46,126 bases of DNA from Bacteroidales bacterium (GCA_018401355.1 JAGYLD010000013.1:1-46126), one strand, 5' to 3'. Positions 16,717 through 26,613 are shown, counted from the stretch's first letter. Notes: a model not told the origin generated them from the letters alone. Translations and numbers: made by a program.

Positions 16717-19700
16717 ATGATCCAGCCATTTGTAATAATATATAATTTTATCAGGAAGAAAAGGTCAATATTCCTGGTTGTCCTCCTGACTGTAGTGCTT
16801 TTGGCTGGATATCTTGCTTCAATGGTTCGTCTGGAAGAGGATATTTTTAAGATGGTTTTGCCTGAAGATGATACCTCCCATTACACGGAAGCACTAAGCA
16901 ATACGAAATTGCTGGATTATCTGGTTGTCAGGATTTATAACCAGGATACTGCTTCACATGAAACCGGAGATTTAATCATTTATGCGGATGGGTTGAAGGA
17001 GGCTCTTGACCGGAGTTTTGACAGTTCTTATATCAGGAAGATCCAATACAAGATCAACAGGACCCTGATGAATGATGCATTTGACGAGTTTTCAGAAAAC
17101 TTGCCCATATTTTTAGGGGAAAGAGATTATCAATACCTTGATTCCATTCTTTCGAATGAACACATTAAAAACGCCCTTGAAAATAATTACAGAACCCTGG
17201 TTTCCCCTGCCAGTATTGCAATGAAAAAATATTTGGTGAAAGACCCTCTGGGTATTACCTCCAGGGCATTGAAGAAACTCGAATCTTTTCAACCCGATGA
17301 TGGATTTGTTATTCAAAGTGGAAGGATTTTTACCAGGGATGGAAATAATTTACTGATGTTGATTTCCCCTGCCAATCCATCCAGTGAGACTTCAAAAAAT
17401 GCCACCCTGGTGAAAGGGATCGGAGTATTGATAGACAGTCTCAACACCCATACAACATATAAGGCTAAGGCTGAATATTTTGGAGGTGTTGCGGTATCTG
17501 TTGCCAATGCGGAAAGGATTAAGAAAGATGTGGCCCTCACAGTTGGCATTGCTTTGCTTGTGGTTATTTTGCTGATGGTATTTTATTTCCGTCAGAAAAG
17601 GATAGTTCCGGTGTTGGTTTTACCTGCAGTTTTTGGAGTTACCATGGCCCTGGCATTGTTGTTTTTAATCAAGGGTAGTTTGTCCGGAATAGCCCTGGGG
17701 GTTGGAGCGGTGCTTGTCGGGATTGCTATAGATTATGCCCTGCATTTTTTTACCCATTATCAATCAATGGGATCTGTTCGAAAGGTGTTGAAAGATATTA
17801 CAATACCCATTCTGTTAAGTTGTATAACCACTTCTGCAGCATTTCTTTGTCTGGGACTGGTAAGCTCAGAGGCATTGCGTGATATGGGGTGGTTTGCAGC
17901 CCTTAGCATCGTCTTTGCTGCACTTTTTACCTTGCTTGTGTTGCCTCATCTGATCAGAGAAAAAACAAGCACCAATCAAAGGACTTTCCTTAACCGTTTT
18001 GCATCATATGATTTTCACAAAAACTGGTATTTGAAATCTGGCATAGTGGCGATCACCATCCTCACCTTGTTTTACTATAAGAATGCAGCATTTGAGGAAG
18101 ACCTTGAAAGGATGTCATATAAACCAGAATACCTTGCAAAGGCAGAGGAAAATCTGAATGCCATCAGCACTGTATCTCTTCGTACAATGTATGTTGTTTC
18201 GGTAGGTAATTCTATGGATGAAGCTCTAGAGGCAAATGGAAATCTTGGTTTTATCCTGAATGATCTAAACAGAAAAGGTGTTGTTAAAAGTTATTTGCTT
18301 CCTTCTGATCTCCGCCCTTCCAGGAGTCAGGTGGAGAAAAAACTAAAAGAATGGAATTTGTTCTGGGAAGACAGGCATGATTCAGTAACATCCTGGATAA
18401 GGAATAATGCGGTAGAAACAGGCTTTAAAAAGGATGCCTTCCAAGATTTTACAGAGGTTATTAAAAAAGATTTCAGCAATAAAGATCATTGGGATCTTCC
18501 GGTAATTCAAACAAGCTTTCTGAATGATTATATTAATTTAACAGATAATGGTGCTTATGTGGTCACAACCATAAAGCTGGAGCCAGATGACAGGAAACGT
18601 GTCCATGAGGCATTGGAATATTTGCCTGGACAGGTAATCATTGATAAGCAATATCTTGCCAACCGGTTTGTTGACATGCTTCGTTCCGATTTCAACCAAT
18701 TGGTTATGTTTTCCATGCTCATTGTATTTCTGATCATTTTGCTGGCCCTGGGCAGGATTGAACTGACCATGGTAACATACCTTCCCATGCTGGTAAGCTG
18801 GATATGGACACTCGGGATTATGGGCATCCTGGGAATAAAATTCACCATATTTAATGTTGTCATCACAACCTTTATTTTTGGGCTGGGAATAGATTATAGT
18901 GTGTTTATAACCAGGGGTTTATTGCAGGAATTTAAATCCGGGGAAAGGAATCTTGGTTCTTTTAAGACTTCCATTTTGTTGTCAGCCATTACGACAATTG
19001 CAGGTGTCGGAGTACTGATCTTTGCAGTACATCCTGCCCTTAAATCCATAGCACTTGTGTCAGTGATAGGAATTTTTTCGGTTGTCATCAATGCATACAC
19101 ATTACAGCCAATGCTTTTTTACTGGCTTATACGCCAACGAGGGGAGAAGAGGTTTGCACCCATAACCCTCATTGATTTTGGTTTTTCCCTGATGGCATTG
19201 GTTATTTTTGTTTCCGGCACTTTGATAATTACCTTTCTGGGAATTGTCTTGTTTTATGTTTTACCCATGTCCAAAAGAAAAGCCCGGTATATCTATCATT
19301 TCATGATCATGATGGCTTTCCGGGTTGTTATTTATGGCCCGGTTAATATTTCCAAGAAAATTATTGGTTTTAACAAGAAGAAATTCAGGAAGCCTTCTGT
19401 GATCATTGCAAATCATCAATCACACATCGATATTCTACTTGTGTTGATGCTCTACCCCAAGGTTCTCGTTTTGACCAACCAAAAGGTGCATCGTCGCATT
19501 TATGGTTTCCTGGTAAAAATGGCTGATTTTTATGCCATATCTGATGGAATGGACCAGGCACTGCCAGGCATATCCGAAAGGGTCAAAGAAGGTTATTCCG
19601 TGCTAATCTTTCCTGAAGGAACACGATCTGATAATACATATATCCAAAGGTTTCACAGAGGGGCATTCTATCTTGCAGAACAGCTTGGCCTGGATGTTTT

Positions 19701-20589
19701 GCCTGTAATATTTCATGGGGTAGGAGATGCCTTGAAAAAGGGAGAACTCTTTTTGCGTTCCGGAAAGATCACCATGAAAATCCTGGAAAGAGTTTCACAG
19801 GAAGACCTTCAATACGGCAAAGGATATAGAGAACGGTCAAAAGGGTTCAGAAAGTATATCAAGGAACAATACAAATTGCTTGAAGAGGAATATGGACAAG
19901 CATCCTATTTCAGAAGGCGGATGAAAATGAACTATGTATACAGGGGGCCTGTCCTTGAATGGTACCTGAAAGTAAAACTCAGAATGGAAGAGAATTATAA
20001 GCTTTTCGATCAGTATGTGCCCCACAAAGGCTTGATCACAGATCTGGGATGTGGATATGGATTTATCTCTTACTTATTGTCTTTTAGGTCAGTTGAAAGA
20101 ACCATACTGGGAATTGATTATGACAGTGATAAAGTTGAGGTTGCAAAACATGCTTACTACAAAAACGAAAATCTCAGATTCACACAGGGCGACATAAGAA
20201 AAAAAGATTTGAGAAAAAGTGATGCTTTCATTTTATCTGATGTATTGCATTATTTGCCGGAATCTGATCAGGAAAGACTGCTTGATAAATGTGCAGGCAG
20301 CCTGAATGAAGGAGGAGTGATCCTTATAAGGGAAGGCGATAAAGCCCTGAAAGGCCGGCACAAAGCCACCAGGTTTTCAGAGTTATTGTCCACCCGAATT
20401 GTCAGATTTAATAAAACGGATGAAACCGGTGAACTCCATTTCACTTCGGAAAAGCAGATCAGGGATTTTGCAGAGAGGATAGGCTTGCAGATGGAAATCA
20501 TTGACCATACTAAATATACGTCAAATCTTTTATTTGTATTGAGCAAACCATATCATCACAAAGAATTGAGCATTCATGCCGCAATATGA
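16717..20589 (+). CDS. Trifunctional MMPL transporter / lysophospholipid acyltransferase / SAM methyltransferase
   Basis: A 1290-residue fusion. Residues ~1-830 form an MMPL/RND-type exporter with two blocks of membrane helices (about 270-420 and 650-820) separated by large periplasmic loops. Residues ~855-1060 hold a PlsC-type acyltransferase with HQSHIDI (H(X)4D, near residue 899) and FPEGTRS (near 965). Residues ~1090-1275 are a class I methyltransferase with TDLGCGYG (near 1107). All three active motifs are intact. It probably acylates or methylates a pigment intermediate and moves it out of the inner membrane. This triple architecture is known in Bacteroidota pigment clusters. It overlaps the next gene by 14 bp. 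Confidence 0.9.
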   Translation: MIQPFVIIYNFIRKKRSIFLVVLLTVVLLAGYLASMVRLEEDIFKMVLPEDDTSHYTEALSNTKLLDYLVVRIYNQDTASHETGDLIIYADGLKEALDRSFDSSYIRKIQYKINRTLMNDAFDEFSENLPIFLGERDYQYLDSILSNEHIKNALENNYRTLVSPASIAMKKYLVKDPLGITSRALKKLESFQPDDGFVIQSGRIFTRDGNNLLMLISPANPSSETSKNATLVKGIGVLIDSLNTHTTYKAKAEYFGGVAVSVANAERIKKDVALTVGIALLVVILLMVFYFRQKRIVPVLVLPAVFGVTMALALLFLIKGSLSGIALGVGAVLVGIAIDYALHFFTHYQSMGSVRKVLKDITIPILLSCITTSAAFLCLGLVSSEALRDMGWFAALSIVFAALFTLLVLPHLIREKTSTNQRTFLNRFASYDFHKNWYLKSGIVAITILTLFYYKNAAFEEDLERMSYKPEYLAKAEENLNAISTVSLRTMYVVSVGNSMDEALEANGNLGFILNDLNRKGVVKSYLLPSDLRPSRSQVEKKLKEWNLFWEDRHDSVTSWIRNNAVETGFKKDAFQDFTEVIKKDFSNKDHWDLPVIQTSFLNDYINLTDNGAYVVTTIKLEPDDRKRVHEALEYLPGQVIIDKQYLANRFVDMLRSDFNQLVMFSMLIVFLIILLALGRIELTMVTYLPMLVSWIWTLGIMGILGIKFTIFNVVITTFIFGLGIDYSVFITRGLLQEFKSGERNLGSFKTSILLSAITTIAGVGVLIFAVHPALKSIALVSVIGIFSVVINAYTLQPMLFYWLIRQRGEKRFAPITLIDFGFSLMALVIFVSGTLIITFLGIVLFYVLPMSKRKARYIYHFMIMMAFRVVIYGPVNISKKIIGFNKKKFRKPSVIIANHQSHIDILLVLMLYPKVLVLTNQKVHRRIYGFLVKMADFYAISDGMDQALPGISERVKEGYSVLIFPEGTRSDNTYIQRFHRGAFYLAEQLGLDVLPVIFHGVGDALKKGELFLRSGKITMKILERVSQEDLQYGKGYRERSKGFRKYIKEQYKLLEEEYGQASYFRRRMKMNYVYRGPVLEWYLKVKLRMEENYKLFDQYVPHKGLITDLGCGYGFISYLLSFRSVERTILGIDYDSDKVEVAKHAYYKNENLRFTQGDIRKKDLRKSDAFILSDVLHYLPESDQERLLDKCAGSLNEGGVILIREGDKALKGRHKATRFSELLSTRIVRFNKTDETGELHFTSEKQIRDFAERIGLQMEIIDHTKYTSNLLFVLSKPYHHKELSIHAAI

Positions 20590-22081
20590 TTTCGTAATAA
20601 TCGGGTCTGGGCTGGGCGGACTGCTTACAGCCACCATCCTGAGTAAGGAAGGATATAATGTTTGTGTGTTGGAAAAAAATCCTGTTATTGGCGGATGCTT
20701 GCAATCTTTTGCAAGGGATGGAGTGATTTTTAATACCGGTCTGAATTACACTGAATCACTGGAAAAAGAACAGGTTCTTTACCAGTATTTTAAATATGCA
20801 GGTATTGTTGATGATCTACACCTCAGGAGATTGGATAAGGAAGGTTTTGAAAAAATTTCATTTGCGGGAGACGAAAATGAATATTTCTTTGCCCAGGGCG
20901 AGGAAAGGTTTATTGATACATTGGCGGCCAGTTTCCCTTCAGAAAGAAAGGCTCTTGAAAACTATGTTAGAAAGATGGTCCACCTCAGCCACTCATTTCC
21001 CTTGTATAACCTTGAAATAAAACCCGGTAATAACTCATTAAACGAATATTATTATACCAATACCAGGGAGTTTTTGCAAACCATAACTAAAAATGAAAAG
21101 CTCCGCAATGTACTTGCTGCAACAAATCCGCTATATGCTGGTATAGCAGAGAAAACCCCATTGTATATACACGGGATAATCAACTATTCGTTTATGAAAA
21201 GCGCATGGAGGTTGGTAGATGGAAGCTCTCAACTGGCAAGACTTCTCTCAAAACAAATCCTGGGAAATGGAGGTACAATTCTCAGAAAAAAGAAAGTTGT
21301 TCAAATATTGAATAGAAATAAAAAAGCCTATGCAGTCAGAATTGATGATGGTGCTCTCATTGAAGCAAAAAACATCATATCCAATGTTCACCCAGTATTG
21401 ACGATGGAAATGCTGGATAGCAGCGTTACCAGAAATGCATACTCCAGAAGAATACGGTCGATGGATAATACCATCGGGATGTTTACCCTTTATGCGATAT
21501 TGAAAAAGGGAACCCAAAAATATTTGAACTACAACATTTATCACTACACATCAGATGATGTTTGGCAAGGCTATTATTACAAAGAGGATGAATGGCCACC
21601 ATATGTCATGGCTTATACTCCGGCTGTTTCCGAAGGTGACGGTTATGCCAATGGTTTAATTGTTATAACATATATGCATTTTGATGAGGTTAAACAGTGG
21701 GAGCATACCACAGTAGAAAACCGGGGAAAGGAATATCTTGATTTTAAGCAAAGAAAGGCTGAAAAACTAATTGAGGTTTTGGAAAAGCGGATGCCGGGCA
21801 TACGAAGTAAAATATCTAAGTATTACACATCCACCCCTTTAACCTACAGGGATTATACAGGAACGAAAGATGGTTCAAGCTACGGGATCATCAAGGATTG
21901 TAATGATCCCTTAAAGTCTCTTTTAATGCCCAAAACCAGGATCTCAAATTTATATCTTACAGGACAAAACCTCAATCTCCATGGTATCCTGGGTGTTTCA
22001 GTGAATTCTTTACTAACATGCTCGGAATTCCTGGGCATGGATTATTTGATTAAAAAGGTAAAAAATGCAGGAAGCAAATGA
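20576..22081 (+). CDS. FAD-dependent oxidoreductase, CrtI/retinol-saturase-like (first copy)
   Basis: A 501-residue flavoprotein. The N-terminal dinucleotide fold VIIGSGLGGLLTATILSKEG binds FAD, followed by GGCLQSF. The C-terminus has YTSTPLTYRDYTGTKDGSSYG and LYLTGQNLNLHGILG, the family's FAD-closing motif. Relatives include phytoene desaturases and retinol saturases, which act on conjugated chains. It could desaturate, saturate or hydroxylate the polyene. It starts 14 bp inside the fusion gene and overlaps the second copy by 4 bp. Confidence 0.87.
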   Translation: MPQYDFVIIGSGLGGLLTATILSKEGYNVCVLEKNPVIGGCLQSFARDGVIFNTGLNYTESLEKEQVLYQYFKYAGIVDDLHLRRLDKEGFEKISFAGDENEYFFAQGEERFIDTLAASFPSERKALENYVRKMVHLSHSFPLYNLEIKPGNNSLNEYYYTNTREFLQTITKNEKLRNVLAATNPLYAGIAEKTPLYIHGIINYSFMKSAWRLVDGSSQLARLLSKQILGNGGTILRKKKVVQILNRNKKAYAVRIDDGALIEAKNIISNVHPVLTMEMLDSSVTRNAYSRRIRSMDNTIGMFTLYAILKKGTQKYLNYNIYHYTSDDVWQGYYYKEDEWPPYVMAYTPAVSEGDGYANGLIVITYMHFDEVKQWEHTTVENRGKEYLDFKQRKAEKLIEVLEKRMPGIRSKISKYYTSTPLTYRDYTGTKDGSSYGIIKDCNDPLKSLLMPKTRISNLYLTGQNLNLHGILGVSVNSLLTCSEFLGMDYLIKKVKNAGSK

Positions 22082-23589
22082 ACAGAGATTCTCATAAAGG
22101 AAACAAGTTTATTATCATCGGAAGTGGTTTGGGAGGGTTATTAAGTGCAGCCATCCTGAGCAAGGAAGGTTTTCAGGTAACGGTTCTTGAGCAAAATCCG
22201 GTCACGGGTGGCTGTCTCCAAACGTTTTCCAGGAAGGGAAAGGTTTTTGATACCGGGATGCATTATATAGGAAGCATGGAGCCCGGACAGGTCCTTCACA
22301 GGATATTTGAATATATAGGTCTGAACAATGGGTTGAAAATAAAACGCCTAGATAGAAACTGCTTTGATAAGATCTCATTTAATGGCAAGGAATATCCTGT
22401 AGCACAGGGATATGAAAATTTTATTGACGTCCTTTCCCGATATTTTCCCAAAAGAAAAGATGAAATAAAAAATTACATCCAGGGTATCAGAGAAGTTGTG
22501 GATTCTGTTGAACTGTATAATCTGAGACCTTTTAAACAGGAGGAAGTTTTTCTCAATAAGCATATTTCCTACGCCGCATCCGATTTTATCGGTGATATAA
22601 CTTCTGACCCAGTACTTCAGAATGTTCTGGCAGGTTTGAACGGACTATATGCTGGTGTGAAAAAAGGCAGTCCTCTTTATGTGCATGCGACAATCAACAA
22701 TTTTTATCTTGAAAGCGCCTGGAGATTGGTGAATGGCTCATCACAAATAGCTCAATTGTTAGGAGATATCATCAAAAAAAACGGTGGTAAAATAATTACT
22801 CACGCAAAAGTCCAGAGTCTGGTCGAAGATGGTGAAAGGATAACCATGGCTGTAACCGATAAGGGGGAAGAATTTCCTGGCAACATATTCATTTCATCAA
22901 TACATCCTTCATTAACGATTAAAATGCTTCATGGAGCAAATTTGCGAAAGGCTTATGTGTCCCGGATCCAGCGTCTTGAAAATTCAATGGGCATGTTTAT
23001 AGTATACGTCATCCTGAAAAAGAATTCTTTTCCATACATGAATTACAATTACTATTATCACGACCGCGATGATGTATGGACAGATCAGCATCAGGATAGC
23101 TTGTCATGGCCTCCCGGATTTATGATGTATACATCAGCAAACGATTTTGAGCAAAAGTATGCTGAAAACCTGGTGGTTATGTCATTTATGAAATATGAAC
23201 AGGTAAAACCCTGGGAGGATACAAAAGTTGGGAAGAGGGGGGAATCTTATGAAGAGTTTAAAATGAACAGGGCAGAAAGATTATTGAATATGGTTGAAAA
23301 GGTATATCCGGGTATTAAATCAAAAATTGATGCGTTCTACACATCAACACCTTTAACATTCAGGGATTATACAGGGACCAAGGATGGCTCCTCTTACGGG
23401 ATATTAAAAGATAGTCGTAATTTTATGGATTCATTTCTGATCCCAAGGACCAGGATAGAAAATCTTTTTCTAACGGGTCAGAACCTTAATTTACATGGTA
23501 TCTTAGGTGTGAGTCTGAGTGCCATTTTAACCTGTTCAGAATTCATGGGACAGGAATATCTATTGAAAAGGATAACAGATGCGAATTAA
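22078..23589 (+). CDS. FAD-dependent oxidoreductase, CrtI/retinol-saturase-like (second copy)
   Basis: A 503-residue paralogue of the gene before it, alignable along its whole length: IIIGSGLGGLLSAAILSKEG, GGCLQTFSRKGKVFDTGMHY, YTSTPLTFRDYTGTKDGSSYG and LFLTGQNLNLHGILG. The middle regions differ more, so the two copies probably act on different substrates or steps. Both FAD-binding ends are intact, so neither is a pseudogene. It overlaps the upstream copy by 4 bp and the downstream C45 gene by 11 bp. Confidence 0.87.
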   Translation: MNRDSHKGNKFIIIGSGLGGLLSAAILSKEGFQVTVLEQNPVTGGCLQTFSRKGKVFDTGMHYIGSMEPGQVLHRIFEYIGLNNGLKIKRLDRNCFDKISFNGKEYPVAQGYENFIDVLSRYFPKRKDEIKNYIQGIREVVDSVELYNLRPFKQEEVFLNKHISYAASDFIGDITSDPVLQNVLAGLNGLYAGVKKGSPLYVHATINNFYLESAWRLVNGSSQIAQLLGDIIKKNGGKIITHAKVQSLVEDGERITMAVTDKGEEFPGNIFISSIHPSLTIKMLHGANLRKAYVSRIQRLENSMGMFIVYVILKKNSFPYMNYNYYYHDRDDVWTDQHQDSLSWPPGFMMYTSANDFEQKYAENLVVMSFMKYEQVKPWEDTKVGKRGESYEEFKMNRAERLLNMVEKVYPGIKSKIDAFYTSTPLTFRDYTGTKDGSSYGILKDSRNFMDSFLIPRTRIENLFLTGQNLNLHGILGVSLSAILTCSEFMGQEYLLKRITDAN

Positions 23590-25270
23590 AAAGCTAAAAA
23601 AATTCTTACTTTATTTTACACTGGGGCTTATGGTCCTTATTCTGGGATTCGTTGTATTTTACAGAATTTCAGTCAGGATAAATCCTCCTGAAATAAAAGC
23701 AAAATCTATATTGAACACTCCGGTATACAAAGCCAAAGCAAATTTCTGGATTTGTGGCAATGGCCGGTTGCAGCAAAATTCCTATGGACTGTGGGAGTTA
23801 TTTCTTACGGGTGAGCCCTTCGAATTGGGTGTGATCAACGGGAAGTTGACCAGCGACCTTATAAATATACAGGAAGAAGCCTTTGTAAACAGGATATATG
23901 AACTGGTTCCATCCAAATCATACCTGAATGTTTTGAAGTATTTCATTGCTTTCTTCAACCGCAATATGGATGACTATATTCCACAGGAGTATCTTCAGGA
24001 AATTTATGGTGTTTCCTTGTCGGCAGATGACAAATATGATTTCATTGGCGGAAAATATCAACGAATCCTGAATTATCATAGTGCCCATGATATCGGACAT
24101 GCCCTGCAAAACATGAACCTTGTTGGTTGTACTGCTTTTGCTTTATGGGGTGAAAAATCAGAAGATGGTGAGTTGCTGATAGGCAGGAATTTTGATTTCC
24201 ATGCAGGAGAGGCTTTCAATAAAAACAAGATCCTTGCTTTTGTGCAACCTGATTCAGGATACCCTTTCATGTATGTTACCTGGGGAGGAATGGTAGGTGT
24301 GGTTTCCGGAATGAATATGGAAGGACTGACCATCACATTAAATGCTGCTAAATCTGATATCCCTTACAGTGCTGCTATGCCAGTATCTTTGCTGGCAAGA
24401 GAGATACTGCAATATGCATCCAGTATTGAAGAAGCTTTCCAAATAGCCAGCGCGCAAAATACCTTTGTCTCGGAGTCATTTCTTATTGGATCAGGAAAAG
24501 AGAAAGTGGCAGTGGTGCTGGAAAAAACACCGGATACGACCATCCTTTATAAACCTGACTCAAACCATCTTGTCCTGACCAACCATTTTCTAGATGATTA
24601 CTTTGCCAGGCAGGATCTGAATGTGGAGAATATTCAAAATACATCCACCCTGTACCGTTATGAAAAAGTTTTAGAATTATTGCAGGATAAGGATAGTATA
24701 AATGTTGATTCAATTGCCAGTATCCTCAGGAACCGAAAAGGGCTCAGGGGAGAAAACATTGGCAGTGGAAATGAAAAAGCCATAAATCAGTTAATAGCAC
24801 ATCATTCAATAATTTTTGCACCGGAGAAACTTAAATTATGGATATCTGTCGGCCCTTTTCAGCTCGGAAAATACCTTTGCTATGATTTGAATAAGGTTTT
24901 CAAAGATTTTCCTGAAGCAAATGACCCCCTTGTTCTTTTTGAAGAAGATCAAACCATTGAAAGTGATCCTTTTCTTTCTTCTGAAGCATATCAGGATTTT
25001 GTGTTATATAAGACTGACAGGAAAAAGATCCGTAATGCCATAAATGAAAGGCAGGATACGGTATTGGATATTTCAGGGTTTATTCGACTGAATCCCAATT
25101 TTTTTGAAGCATATGAGATTGCAGGTGACTGGTCTGCTTATAAAGGAAAAAACAATGAGGCTGTTGGGTTTTACAATACTGCACTGGAAATGGAAATCCC
25201 TACAAAATATATTGAAAGCTCCATCAAGGAGAGAATAAATGATTTACAGGAAAAGATCAGCAACAAATGA
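23579..25270 (+). CDS. Membrane-anchored C45 (acyl-CoA:6-APA acyltransferase-like) Ntn protein
   Basis: A 563-residue protein with an N-terminal membrane anchor (about residues 10-30). The Ntn-hydrolase core shows Cys184 in LVGCTAFALWG followed by GELLIGRNFDFH, the family C45 pattern in which Cys becomes the N-terminal nucleophile after self-cleavage; TWGGMVGVVSGMNMEGLTIT supports it. The last ~100 residues look helical and TPR-like (YEIAGDWSAYKGKNNEAVGFYNTALEM). Members cleave or form amide and ester bonds. Acting on the pigment ester outside the inner membrane is an inference from context. Confidence 0.83.
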   Translation: MRIKKLKKFLLYFTLGLMVLILGFVVFYRISVRINPPEIKAKSILNTPVYKAKANFWICGNGRLQQNSYGLWELFLTGEPFELGVINGKLTSDLINIQEEAFVNRIYELVPSKSYLNVLKYFIAFFNRNMDDYIPQEYLQEIYGVSLSADDKYDFIGGKYQRILNYHSAHDIGHALQNMNLVGCTAFALWGEKSEDGELLIGRNFDFHAGEAFNKNKILAFVQPDSGYPFMYVTWGGMVGVVSGMNMEGLTITLNAAKSDIPYSAAMPVSLLAREILQYASSIEEAFQIASAQNTFVSESFLIGSGKEKVAVVLEKTPDTTILYKPDSNHLVLTNHFLDDYFARQDLNVENIQNTSTLYRYEKVLELLQDKDSINVDSIASILRNRKGLRGENIGSGNEKAINQLIAHHSIIFAPEKLKLWISVGPFQLGKYLCYDLNKVFKDFPEANDPLVLFEEDQTIESDPFLSSEAYQDFVLYKTDRKKIRNAINERQDTVLDISGFIRLNPNFFEAYEIAGDWSAYKGKNNEAVGFYNTALEMEIPTKYIESSIKERINDLQEKISNK

Positions 25271-26577
25271 GTATTATGATTCCTGAAATTGAAAAACTGT
25301 CCTCAGAAGATATCAAAAGATATCAGGAAAGCAGGATTCCTCCCCTGATGAAATACCTGAAGGAGAATTCACCTTTTTATCAGCGGGTTTTTGCAGATAA
25401 TCAAATTGACATTGGTGATATCCGGCATATTGAGGATCTGTCAATAATTCCTGTGACAACGAAAGATCATTTACAAAAATTCAATAATGATTTCATTTGT
25501 GTACCCCCAAAGGACATTGTTGATATTGTTACAACTTCCGGCACATTAGGTGATCCGGTGAAATTTGTAATGACAGACAGTGATCTGAACAGGCTGGCAT
25601 ACAATGAATACATTTCTTTTCTCTGCACAGGGGCAACCAATGACGATGTTTTTCAGCTTATGACCACAATAGATAGAAGGTTTATGGCAGGACTGGCATA
25701 TTTTCTTGGAGTCAGGAGGCTGGGTGCTGGAATTGTGAGGGTGGGAAATGGTATGCCTGAGTTGCAATGGGATACCATCAGCAGAATCTCTCCCAGCATA
25801 TTGATCGCCGTCCCTTCATTCCTCCTGAAGCTTATTGAATGGGCTGAAAAACACGAATTTGATTATCATGCCAGCTCCGTCAGAAAGGCCGTTTGTATTG
25901 GAGAACCTTTAAGAAACCCCGATTTTTCATTAACAACACTTGCCAGCAGAATTCATGAGAAATGGGATATTGAGTTATATTCAACCTATGCTTCAACAGA
26001 AATGGCCACGGCATTTACAGAATGTTCTCATGGAGCTGGTGGTCATCATCATCCCGAATTGATCATCGTTGAATTCCTGGATGAAAATGATGAGCCTGTA
26101 AATGATACTGAGCCGGGTGAAATAACCATTACAACCTTAGGTGTTGAAGGGATGCCACTCCTGAGATTTAAAACTGGTGATGTTTGTTACCACTACTCAG
26201 AACCATGTAAATGTGGGAGAACAACCATGCGCCTCGGTCCTGTGATAGGGAGAAAAATGCAGATGATAAAATTTAAAGGTACTACCCTGTACCCTCCTGC
26301 TTTATATGATATCCTGGATAATATTACAGAGATTGAACACTATATTGTTGAGGTATTTACAAACAATATTGGCACCGATGAGATATTGATAAGAGCTGGA
26401 TGCTCTGAAGTTCCTGAGGGGTTTGAAAAAAAATTAAAAGATCATTTCAGGGCAAGTCTTCGGGTTGCTCCCACAATTAAATTCGAATCGCCGGAAGAGA
26501 TAATAAAAGCAAAATTTCCTGAAGATAAGAGGAAAGCAATCACTTTTATTGACCATAGAAACAATAAAGATTACTAA
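25267..26577 (+). CDS. PaaK-like AMP-forming acyl ligase
   Basis: A 436-residue adenylate-forming enzyme of the phenylacetate-CoA ligase type: TTSGTLGDPVKF (phosphate-binding loop), YASTEMATAFTEC, TLGVEGMPLLRFKTGDVC and a small C-terminal domain beginning near GRKMQMIKFKG. Length fits PaaK (about 430-440). It would activate an aryl acid, such as 4-coumarate from the lyase at the other end of the cluster, as a thioester for loading onto ACP. It overlaps the C45 gene by 4 bp (ATGA) and is the last cluster gene. Confidence 0.87.
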   Translation: MSIMIPEIEKLSSEDIKRYQESRIPPLMKYLKENSPFYQRVFADNQIDIGDIRHIEDLSIIPVTTKDHLQKFNNDFICVPPKDIVDIVTTSGTLGDPVKFVMTDSDLNRLAYNEYISFLCTGATNDDVFQLMTTIDRRFMAGLAYFLGVRRLGAGIVRVGNGMPELQWDTISRISPSILIAVPSFLLKLIEWAEKHEFDYHASSVRKAVCIGEPLRNPDFSLTTLASRIHEKWDIELYSTYASTEMATAFTECSHGAGGHHHPELIIVEFLDENDEPVNDTEPGEITITTLGVEGMPLLRFKTGDVCYHYSEPCKCGRTTMRLGPVIGRKMQMIKFKGTTLYPPALYDILDNITEIEHYIVEVFTNNIGTDEILIRAGCSEVPEGFEKKLKDHFRASLRVAPTIKFESPEEIIKAKFPEDKRKAITFIDHRNNKDY

Positions 26578-26613
26578 TTTGCTTTACTCAGCAGCTTCCA
26601 TTGCTTATTTTTG
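26578..26613 (+). promoter_or_regulatory. Candidate promoter for the first small exported protein
   Basis: TTTG at 26578-26581 and TATTTTTG at 26606-26613, a full -7 match. The 24-base spacer is slightly long. The predicted start site near 26620 gives a leader of about 30 bases before ATG 26653. It marks the end of the pigment transcription unit. Confidence 0.4.
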
